From: Petrosia ficiformis
Taxonomy: Eukaryota; Porifera; Demospongiae; Haplosclerida; Petrosiidae
Length of the DNA: 64,000 nt
Assembly: GCA_947044365.1 (NCBI GenBank)
Contig: OX345639.1
Coordinates: 5,065,944-5,129,943 of the forward strand
Direction of reading: 5' to 3'
Shown: positions 43,397-52,261 of the stretch, one piece after another
How positions within the stretch are numbered: the stretch's first letter is position 1
How the letters are laid out: each line of letters opens with the position of its first letter
Made by a program: the position numbers and the translations under genes
The notes under the pieces: model-generated
The model's database searches: none
What the model was told of the DNA's origin: nothing
Seen by the model: only the letters and a program-made list of their open reading frames with translations

Positions 43397-44152
43397 ATCA
43401 ATAGATCCATATGTGTGTACTATAGTTTAATTGCTTTTGTTTATATTTTTTATTCTGGCTTTTTAGAAACATTTAATTATAATTTTTTCCTTCTTTTTGT
43501 ATTGTCATTAGAAATCATACATCAACTTATATTTTTGAGTAACTTCACTGTTTTGCTGGTTTTTAATATAGTTATTATTATTTATTACTACCGAAATAAC
43601 AAATTGAATTTGCAACAACTATAAGAAGTCTTCTATTCATCATATTTCTTTCCTTCCACTACAACATCTGCGAAGAATTGTCTATGCCACTAACCTTCTG
43701 TACTTAAATAATTATGCTGATATTCTATATTTCAATATGCTATTGGTACAGTACATGCAATTAAAGTAGACATAAGGTATGTATTATAATATATAATTAT
43801 AAACATAACAATCTACAGTTTTGTGAATCATAATAACTATTATACTAGTACTGTAGATTATTATACAATATGTATGACTATAGTATATATGATAGTTCCC
43901 AATGTGCTTAAATAAGTAATTAACTCCCTATAGAATAACAGTGAAACCTAAAATTAGAATCTAACAAACAAGTTACAAAAACAGTTACTATCTTGAATGT
44001 TTTGTTTTACAATCTTGTCATTGTGTTATTGTGAAAAACACTTCTTACAATTATAATATATACACTATGTATATAAATATATATATATAACTGTATAATT
44101 ATATAACTAAGCCTGAAGCCAATGTTGAAATTACCATGATGGTTTTCTCACA

Positions 44153-44272
44153 TGTCATCTGGATGATATCAACAGTGAAAGCTTACCTGATAACTTGATT
44201 AATGAAAATACAAAAATTGTATCCAACACGACAGCATACTTTACATTCGCAAACTCTAGTATGAATCAATAG
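44153..44272 (+). pseudogene. Relic 2: C-terminal tail of a deleted paralog
   Basis: Reads CHLDDINSESLPDNLINENT then KIVSNTTAYFTFANSSMNQ and stop. It is the closest relic to paralogs A and C (the same KIVSNTTAYFTF as A). It is joined to the 5' flank (TTACCATGATGGTTTTCTCA) at the same point as relics 1 and 3. Confidence 0.85.
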
Positions 44273-45095
44273 ATCCATAATAAGTGTGTTAACGTTTTTA
44301 TTCTAACTTTTGAAATACATAATTATAATTTTTATTGTCATCTTTTGCATTTTCAGACTTAAATCATAGCTACTCTCATACATTTTATATGTGTATATTG
44401 GCATACTTGCTCTCATCTTATTTAAATACAATGTATCTTTTTTCTTTCATATTTTTGTATTTGAAAACATGGCAATGTAATGTAGTACTCAACAATTATA
44501 TTTAAGCCTACTATTAATTGCATTGACTAAATTTAGCGATTTTTAAACGCTTAGATTTAGCATGCATTAATTTCTGAGCCACCCCTAATATACAATATGC
44601 ATTGAGTAATAAAATTATCACAAAATATATTTTCTAATTTTAGTGATTACATTTGTCACTAAAATCACTAAACTTAGTACATGCAATTAAAAGTAGACTA
44701 AAGGCATGTACTATGAATATATAATTATAATCATAACAATCTACAGTTTTATGAATCATAATAATTATTGTACTAGTACTGTAGATTATTATACAGTATG
44801 TATGACTATAATATATATGATAGTTCCCAATGTGCTTAACTAAGTAATTAACTCCCTATAGAATAATAGTGAAACTTAAAATTAGAATCTAACAAACAAG
44901 TTACAAAAACAGCTACTATCTTGAAATGTTTTGTTTTCTAAACTTGTCATTATGTTTTTGAGAAAAACACTTCTTACAATTATAATACACTATGTATATA
45001 ATTATATATATAACTATAATTATATATAACTATATAATTATATAACTAAGCCTGAAGCCAATATTGAAATTACCACAATGGTTTTCTCACACACA

Positions 45096-45202
45096 TGTCA
45101 TCTGGATGATATTAATAATGAAATTTACCTGATCACTTGATTAATGAGAATACAAACCTTGTATGCAACACAACAGCATACCTTACATTTGCACACTTTT
45201 AG
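45096..45202 (+). pseudogene. Relic 3: frameshifted C-terminal tail
   Basis: Homologous to relic 1 (CTTGTATGCAACACAACAGC shared) but with a one-base deletion in the AATGAAAGCTTACC segment (AATGAAATTTACC here) that shifts the frame and stops it. It is clearly not coding. Confidence 0.82.
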
Positions 45203-45799
45203 TATTATTATCTGAATCAATGGATCCATGAGTGTGTTAAATGTTTCATTCTGAAATACATAATTATAATAATTTTATCTTTAGCATTTTCAGACTCATA
45301 GCTACTCTCATACATTTTATATGCATATATTAGTATACTTGCTCTCATCTTATTTAAATATACAATCAGTGTATCTTTTTTCTTTCATATTTTTGGGTTT
45401 GAAAACATGGCAATGTAATGTAGTACTCGACAATTATATTTATATACATTAAGCCTATTATAATAATTGCGCCGACTAAATTTAGAAATTTTTAAATGCT
45501 TGGATTTAGTATGCTTAGAGAATTTCTGAGCCACCCCTAATATATAATATGCATGCATAATAAAATAATCACAAAATACACATACAAAAATCCCTAAAAA
45601 TGGTATACACAATTAAAAGTAGACTTAAGGCATGTACTATAATATATAATTATATATAATCATAACAATCTACAGTTTTATGAATCATAATAATTATTAT
45701 ACTAGTACTGTATAATATGTATGACCATAATATATATAATATTTTATGATAATTCCCAATGTGCTTGGCTAAATAATTTAACTCCCTGTAGAAGAATAA

Positions 45800-46135
45800 C
45801 AGTGAAACTTACAATTAGAATGTAACAAACAAGTTACAAAAACATCTACTATCTTGAAATGTTCTTGTTTTCTAAACCTGTTATTGTGAAAAGATGTTTT
45901 TATAGTTACACACTAACTGAAATCAATAATTAGAATGTGATAGGCAAGTTATAAAAACAGTTACTATCTTGAATTTTTTGTTTTCATTATCTTGAATGTT
46001 TTACAATTATAATACACTATGTATATATACATATATATTATTATTATATTTATATATATATATTATATATATAACTAAGCCTGAAGCCATGCTAAATTAC
46101 TGTACATAATTATATATATGGTTCTCTCACACACA
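45800..46135 (+). promoter_or_regulatory. Upstream region of paralog C
   Basis: Two tandem shared elements (GAAACTTACAATTAGAATGT ...AAGTTACAAAAAC at about 45808-45870; GAAATCAATAATTAGAATGT ...AAGTTATAAAAACAG at 45917-45975), then a TA microsatellite and TATATATATGG (46112-46122) in the place of the CArG-like box. GTTCTCTCACACACAT follows, the same string that adjoins the relics. Confidence 0.45.
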
Positions 46136-46253
46136 TATCTACCAAAGACATGTTTATAAAACATGTTATTCATTGAAATACGAACACTTTGTAGAAATAG
46201 ATACCAGTGTGAAAGTAATCATTCGTTCGATCATACAAGAATTTTCAGTAAAA

Positions 46254-49200
46254 ATGGATCTTGAAAGTATATTAGAATATATGTACCTCCTTTTCATACT
46301 CTTCTCCTATGGATCTACTTTATCAATCACTATTGATGACAGAAGTGGAGAAGACTCTTCAAATTGCTTTAAAGATGAAAGTCAGTCTTGTCGATCACTG
46401 GAATACATTGCTGCAAGTCAAAACTACACAAATTCACAAAACCTGACTGTAACGATTATTAGTCCAACACTTACATTGAGTGAAGTTGTCGTGTTTTCAA
46501 ATGTGACTAATTTCACACTCCAGGGGATCATTAACAAGAATACCACTATTTTATGTGACAACACTGCTTCAAATTTCATGATGGAAGGACCTGCAATATC
46601 TTTCATGAATTCTCAAACAGTTCAGCTACTCAATTTCATAATCAAAGAATGTGGGGGGAGAAATGGAACTTTGAATGGTTCATTATTGGTAAGTAATACA
46701 ACTAATTTGTTAGTACAAAGTGTCACAGTTTTCAAATCGTTAGGGTATGGGTTAGCTATTTACAACACAAATGGAAGAGTATCTATTCAACATTCCAAAT
46801 TTGAGTATAATGGTTACTCACCTACTCATGAATATGATGGTGGTTCAGGTGGAGTATATATAGGCATCTATTCTAAAGAACAGACTATTCAAAATGGTCA
46901 CTATACTATAAATAATTGTACATTTTACAAAAACTCTGCTAACACAAATCTAACGAAATGGATCCAGTCCGGTAATGCAATGCTTATAATTCTAGCAAAT
47001 GCTTCATATAATACCATTAATATATTACACTGTCATTTTAATAATAATACTGCTTGGTTTGGTGGTGGTTTGTATATTAAATGTCAGTCTTTATGTAACA
47101 AAACTAGTATTATAGTGGAACATACCTACTTTCGCAACAATTCTGCTACAATTAGAGGAGGTGGTGTTAATGTAGAATTTGCAAACTACGGGACGTATTA
47201 CCCAATGCAGAATAACATAACTTTCTATTCATGTCATTTTGAAGTGAATCATGGTATATTTGGTGGAGGGGTAGCTGTGTTTACTGCTACTAGCAACTCT
47301 GCAAAACAATACAAGAATATCATAAGATTTGAATATTGTAAGTTTAATAAAAACAGTGCAAATGGTGGAGCAGCAGTTGATATTAATAGTGATGAAACAG
47401 AAGGAAAGGGACCATTTTCCATCACAAAGATGCACTTTGTTGACTGTTCTTTTGCCAATAATACTGCGGGTAACATCACAGTATTACAAAATAGAATAAC
47501 ACAATGTGGTGCATTCACTTCTCGTGTAAATGCTTGGTTCACTGGACAAAACACTTTTGAGGATAATGAAGGCACAGCTTTGTATGTATTTTCAACAACT
47601 GTTAAGTTTGAGAATTCTGTAACTATCTTTAAGGGAAACAAAGGAGAAAAGGGAGGAGCCATACTATTAGTAGGTGAATCATATCTTCAGTTGGTAGGAC
47701 AAGTACATTTTATGTTTGAGAATAACACAGCTTCTTATGGTGGTGCAATTTGTGCTGTAACTCTTGAAACACATTACTTCCAATACACAGAAATTTGCTT
47801 TATCCGCACACAAAAGTATGATCCAAAACATACATTTGAATTCATCAACAACACTGCTACAACACGTATAGGTAATGATATGTTTGTGTCAAATTTGATT
47901 CCATGTTCATGTGATATTAATAATGTAACTCTACTGTTTAAACACAATTGCCTTGGAAACTTCAGTGCAAGCAAACACTTATCAGTTGCTACTGCTACTT
48001 CCAACATTACAGTTCAAAGTTCTGTTGAAGTAATTCCTGGTTTTTATCATAACTTGAACATATCACAGTCAGATCAATTTGGCAATGATGTAGGAAAGAT
48101 TTTTCCTCTGTCAGCAAGAATAGCACAAATGAAAGGAAAAGTTTCAATAGATTCAAACTCTGTGTTAATCAATAATAATGAAATCAAATTGTTTGGCAAC
48201 CCAGGAGACACTGCAACTTTGATACTTCAAACAAATACTATTGCAGTCATTAAAGCATCCATTCACGTTACTTTATCTCAATGTCCACCTGGATTATTCT
48301 TAGATTCTAATATTGGAAGCTGTAACTGTTCTGCAGACCCAAATAGTACCTACAGATATAGTGGTATTTCATATTGCAAGAATGATGGGGCATATCTCAG
48401 GTTAGGGAATTGGGCTGGTTATTTAAACCCACACAATAAAACAGCAGAAAACTTTGCTACTGGTTTTTGTATTTATAGATTCTGCTTTTTCAAGGGAAAG
48501 AAACCAAACAATGGGCATTACTGCCTTCATACTAACACTGACCTGTTGGAAAATTTGATTTGTAGTGACTTTCGTCATGGAATCCTTTGTGGTAAATGTA
48601 TAGACAATTATACTGTGTATTACCACTCTCCATATTACTCGTGTAAAGAAGAAACCTCACTTTGTACATATGGTATAGTTTTCTACATCCTCTCAGAACT
48701 ACTACCAGTAACAGTTTTATTCCTGATCATACTTATCTTCAACATTCATCTCACATCAGGTGCCTTGTATTCATTTATCTTCTATGCACAAATATTGGAT
48801 ACTCTTTATGTAGATGCATTTAGAACACTACATTTCAACAGACCATTTAATAAACTACTAAATGTATATAAAGTAATCTATGGCATTTTTGATTTCAACA
48901 TGTTAATTTCTGAGAAACTCTCCTTCTGTATCTACAAAAATGTCACTGTGCTGGATTTGTTCTTATTTCAATACTTGACTATTATCTATGCCCTTCTTCT
49001 CATTCTTGTTACAATTGTTATCTTAAAGGTGAACTCTCTCTATACTTGTATCAAGCTATGTCACAAATGTGGAAGAAGAAATATTCGTGGTTCGGTCATT
49101 AATGGACTCACTGCATTCTTAGTTCTCTGTTACTTCCAATGTATCAATGTGACATACAGTATTCTGATTCCTGTACATATCAGCAGCAAAAATAAAAGAA

Positions 49201-49964
49201 CGGTTGCACTCTTTAATGGGGAGCTAGAGTATATGAAAGGAGAACATTTGAAATATGCTATACCAGCTTTCATATGTCTATTTATGATGATCCTTCCTCC
49301 TCCTCTCGTATTATTGTCAGACTCAATACTAATAAAACTAAACAGCTCATTCCACTTCAAGAGAAACAGGTTTACATATTACCTCCTCAGAATCAGAATG
49401 AAAATTATGCCTTTCCTTGACTCATTCCAGGGCTGTTTCAAAGATAACTGTCGCTGTTTTGCAGGAATGTTTTTCGCATATCGTATACTCATATTACTAC
49501 CTTACATTTATTCAGGAGACACTGCATCAGAATACACTTGTTCAGAAATATTTCTCTTCATTATAATAATTGTTCATTTTTTTGCTCGTCCATTTCAAAA
49601 GACATGGCATAATAATCTTGATCTCTTCCTTCTTGCTAACCTCCTGCTAGTGAACATGTTAACAATAGTTCACTATCATACCAGCCTTCAAAATACAGAC
49701 CAAAAAATACAAACATTTTTCAATTTTGTACAGGTCATGTTCATCACATTACCACTAGTATACATTAGTGTATACTTTGGTTACAACATGTGCATTCGAT
49801 TCAAATGCTTCACTACTTACAAGAAAAGGCTCTTTAATAAATTTTGTCATCTGGATGATATCAGTAATGAAAGCTTACCTGATCGCTTGATTAATGAGAA
49901 TACAAAAATTGTATCCAACACAAAAGCATACCTTACATTCACGAACTCTAGTATTAATAACTGA
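46254..49964 (+). CDS. Paralog C: mosaic Pmp-like receptor, multi-pass membrane protein
   Basis: Intronless, 1,236 residues from MDLESILEYMYLLF. An in-frame ATG 27 codons upstream (46173) is open, but the homologous start and signal peptide favour 46254. Same architecture as A and B. It is a patchwork: A-like at the start and around SDETEGKGPFSITKMHF, B-like at ATSNSAKQYKNIIRFEYCKF and from VNAWFTGQNTFEDN to near QNTDQKIQTFFNFVQ, A-like again in KRLFNKFCHLDDISNESL, B-like at the very end (KAYLTFTNSSINN). It has lost the HGGG motif of one repeat: IQSGNAMLIILANAS, where A has GSHGGGMQIHLANAS. Otherwise intact. Confidence 0.9.
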   Translation: MDLESILEYMYLLFILFSYGSTLSITIDDRSGEDSSNCFKDESQSCRSLEYIAASQNYTNSQNLTVTIISPTLTLSEVVVFSNVTNFTLQGIINKNTTILCDNTASNFMMEGPAISFMNSQTVQLLNFIIKECGGRNGTLNGSLLVSNTTNLLVQSVTVFKSLGYGLAIYNTNGRVSIQHSKFEYNGYSPTHEYDGGSGGVYIGIYSKEQTIQNGHYTINNCTFYKNSANTNLTKWIQSGNAMLIILANASYNTINILHCHFNNNTAWFGGGLYIKCQSLCNKTSIIVEHTYFRNNSATIRGGGVNVEFANYGTYYPMQNNITFYSCHFEVNHGIFGGGVAVFTATSNSAKQYKNIIRFEYCKFNKNSANGGAAVDINSDETEGKGPFSITKMHFVDCSFANNTAGNITVLQNRITQCGAFTSRVNAWFTGQNTFEDNEGTALYVFSTTVKFENSVTIFKGNKGEKGGAILLVGESYLQLVGQVHFMFENNTASYGGAICAVTLETHYFQYTEICFIRTQKYDPKHTFEFINNTATTRIGNDMFVSNLIPCSCDINNVTLLFKHNCLGNFSASKHLSVATATSNITVQSSVEVIPGFYHNLNISQSDQFGNDVGKIFPLSARIAQMKGKVSIDSNSVLINNNEIKLFGNPGDTATLILQTNTIAVIKASIHVTLSQCPPGLFLDSNIGSCNCSADPNSTYRYSGISYCKNDGAYLRLGNWAGYLNPHNKTAENFATGFCIYRFCFFKGKKPNNGHYCLHTNTDLLENLICSDFRHGILCGKCIDNYTVYYHSPYYSCKEETSLCTYGIVFYILSELLPVTVLFLIILIFNIHLTSGALYSFIFYAQILDTLYVDAFRTLHFNRPFNKLLNVYKVIYGIFDFNMLISEKLSFCIYKNVTVLDLFLFQYLTIIYALLLILVTIVILKVNSLYTCIKLCHKCGRRNIRGSVINGLTAFLVLCYFQCINVTYSILIPVHISSKNKRTVALFNGELEYMKGEHLKYAIPAFICLFMMILPPPLVLLSDSILIKLNSSFHFKRNRFTYYLLRIRMKIMPFLDSFQGCFKDNCRCFAGMFFAYRILILLPYIYSGDTASEYTCSEIFLFIIIIVHFFARPFQKTWHNNLDLFLLANLLLVNMLTIVHYHTSLQNTDQKIQTFFNFVQVMFITLPLVYISVYFGYNMCIRFKCFTTYKKRLFNKFCHLDDISNESLPDRLINENTKIVSNTKAYLTFTNSSINN

Positions 49965-50452
49965 ATCAATAGATTCATAAGTGTGTATTATAGTTTAATT
50001 GCTTTTGTTTATTTTTTATTCTGGCTTTTTAAAAATATGTAATTATCATTTTCCCCCTTTTTTGCATTGTCATTATAGTCAGACTTAAATCATACCTCAA
50101 CTCATATGTTTTGAGTAACTTCATTGTTTGCTAGTTTTTAATATAGTTATCATTATTATACTTAGAATTTGCAACAACTAAAAGAAGTCTTTTCTATTCA
50201 TCATATTTCTTTCCTTTCACTATAACATCTGCAAAAGAATTGTCTATGCCACTAACCTTCTACACTTAAATTATGCTGATATTCTACATTTCAATATGCT
50301 AACATACGATGTTACCCTTCCTTGACGCAATATAAATGTTCTTAATAATTTTCATATATAGTTTTCATACTTTTCACATAATTATACCACTTCAGTTATA
50401 ATAAACACTAAATTCTATGAATAAGGCTGAAAGAGGAAAGTGAAAAAATGCT

Positions 50453-50528
50453 GGTAGTCACTAGGAATCTTGAACCCAGGGCTACTGACTTCAGCCACAA
50501 GTGCTCTCACCACTGAGCTACAACAACC
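50453..50528 (-). other. tRNA-like pseudogene or SINE head
   Basis: Minus strand: GTTGTTG, then TAGCTCAGTGGTGAGAGC (A box with a perfect 4-bp D stem) and CTGGGTTCAAGATTCC (B box), followed by TGACTAC, which pairs with 5-6 of 7 bases of the first acceptor strand. The anticodon loop GGCTGAA lacks U33 and the T loop is two bases too long, so it is not a working tRNA. Confidence 0.55.
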
Positions 50529-51423
50529 AGACAACCATCAGCACTTCACAATCCTCTATATATACTGCATGGGTGGTACTCAGTCGCGCACTAGGCAGCC
50601 ACTAGATTGTGAAGATGCTGTTAATATCATTAGATCCACATATACATTCTAGAAAACCTATATACATATGTCTCTGTGTGACAGGTGAGGCTTAGCTGGG
50701 CAAGGTATACATCAGTAGTGGGATATTCCCCTAAGCATGACATGATGACACAATGACCTTTGAGGTTATTGTACCATGTTATCCAAGTAAGTCATTACTC
50801 ACAGGGTAAGTCCTATTGTATAACAGAGGTCTATGAAGGCTACTTGGTTACTTCCTGGGCATTTACCCTGCTAATTTATATGTTGCTTAAGTATACCTTG
50901 GGCAATGAAGATGTTAATTGTATTTTCCTCATTATTTTCTCTTTTCCAGTTCTTCAATATGAACAGGAAATAATAATTGAAAAAAATTTAAATGATATAC
51001 CTATATACACAGACTAAGTCTAGTTTGTCAGTGAAAATTTTAAATTGTTGTGATGGAGTAATGCTACATCAAGGGTAATGTCCATAAAGTGCACACGTAG
51101 ATTATATTATGTGTATGTATATAGTATTATATATATATATATAATTACATGTTTGTATATAGTTGCTTGACTAATTTATAAAAGGATCTATCCCAAAAAT
51201 TGGTTTTTAGTTTCAATGTTACTCTATAGTTATTATCATATCAGTATCGCACATACGTATATACAATATGGAACTTTTAATTGTTCATTATTAGTAAACA
51301 TTGTATGCATTCATTTGCAATTATGAAAAATCTAAATTTCAAATTGTTAGATATACAATTATGTATGATGTAGACGATGTCATCACCAATACATTTGTGG
51401 TTAAGTCCTGGAATAAAGTGAGA

Positions 51424-51623
51424 GACACAAATCCAGAAAAAATCTGGACCAGCAGTGTCTCTCCTTAAGCTGTTTCATAACTCAGCCTGTACCTAAGTAG
51501 TAGACATTAATTGTCTATAAAATGCTCTTCTTCAACCTTGCCCCAGTGGCTCAGTTGATAGAACATCTGACTAGTGATCAGAAGGTCCTGGGTTCAAGTC
51601 CAGATTTTTTCTCGATATGTGTC
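51424..51623. mobile_element. 200-bp inverted-repeat element with a tRNA-like core
   Basis: A 26-bp arm at 51424-51449 (GACACAAATCCAGAAAAAAT then CTGGAC) matches the complement of 51598-51623 at 24 of 26 positions. Between the arms lies a tRNA-Thr-like sequence that overlaps the right arm. No target duplication is obvious. Confidence 0.75.
51540..51612 (+). other. tRNA-Thr(AGT)-like pseudogene
   Basis: GCCCCAGTGGCTCAGTTGAT (A box), a perfect 5-bp anticodon stem TCTGA/TCAGA around CTAGTGA (anticodon AGT), variable arm AGGTC, then CTGGGTTCAAGTCC (B box) and a TTTTTT run that could end Pol III transcription. One C appears missing in the T arm and the acceptor stem is lost. Confidence 0.6.
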
Positions 51624-52019
51624 CTTTAATAATTATCAACCTTGTTATTCAGATTATTAACACAAGCCTTATATAATTATATTGTATACGGACATGTGAC
51701 ATGCAGATGTTACTATTATACTATATCATATTATAGTTCAGTACACTGACTTATCCCAAGATATAGATAGACTCTTTAGTTTGTGTCCTTGGATGTGATA
51801 TGACCGTCTCAAACATGAGTTATATCATATCCTTGAACATATGTACAAATGGCAGGTCTATGTCTACTATGGTAAATGAAAGAAAATATACTACCTGCTA
51901 TGAGATTAATGTGATATATCCACACAAACCTATGGACACTATCTACACTAGCTATATAATATTATAGTGATGAGATATGTGTCACTGTTATGCCACCTAA
52001 ACTGTCTATTACGTTTTAT

Positions 52020-52190
52020 GTTGAAAGTAAAACTACAACTGAAATAAACAAATGAATACTTGACAAAAACAGTTGTTGCTTTCTGATTTAATTATTGTTC
52101 AAATGTATATTTCAAAAGAACCTTTCAATGATAAATGTTTTGTAACTAAAAGGAAAGTGGTCATATTAAATTACCATATATGAAAATATG
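52020..52190 (+). promoter_or_regulatory. Upstream region of paralog D
   Basis: A diverged single copy of the shared element (GTAAAACTACAACTGAAATA ...TTGACAAAAACAG) and a near-CArG box CCATATATGA at 52174-52183, 78 bp before the ATG. Less conserved than the upstream regions of A, B, C and E. Confidence 0.4.
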
Positions 52191-52261
52191 TTTATGTTTT
52201 AATAGATATCAGTTCTGATTAAAATCATCTACAAACAACAGATTCCAAGACATTTCTAGAA

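Larger units (their letters stand above)
43397..46253. other. Spacer between paralogs B and C with tandem promoter-tail units
   Basis: 2.86 kb. Contains at least two tandem copies of a unit of about 0.94 kb made of paralog 5' flank, C-terminal tail relic and 3' flank (relics at 44153 and 45096), then the upstream region of paralog C. Repeated landmarks: CAATCTACAGTTTT (about 43810, 44740, 45665), AACAAACAAGTTACAAAAAC (about 43965, 44890, 45825) and CTTGCTCTCATCTTATTTAA. TA microsatellites at 44075, 45000 and 46020-46075. No complete gene. Confidence 0.7.
49965..52261. other. Spacer between paralogs C and D
   Basis: 2.3 kb. The 3' flank of C resembles that of B up to about 50330. Then come a tRNA-like sequence on the minus strand (50453-50528), a 200-bp inverted-repeat element with a tRNA-Thr-like core (51424-51623) and the upstream region of D (52020-52190). 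Short frames here (for example 85 codons at 50760) show no family features. Confidence 0.6.

Noticed and set aside
43415..43624. 69-codon hydrophobic frame after paralog B
   Set aside because: It lies in the 3' flank, is AT-driven, and the equivalent frame after paralog C is broken.
46173..46253. Upstream ATG giving a 1,263-residue paralog C
   Set aside because: The 27 extra residues are not shared with the other paralogs and would bury the signal peptide. The ATG at 46254 aligns with paralog A.
50760..51017. 85-codon frame in the C-D spacer
   Set aside because: No signal of coding, no relatives in the other spacers, and interrupted-looking composition.
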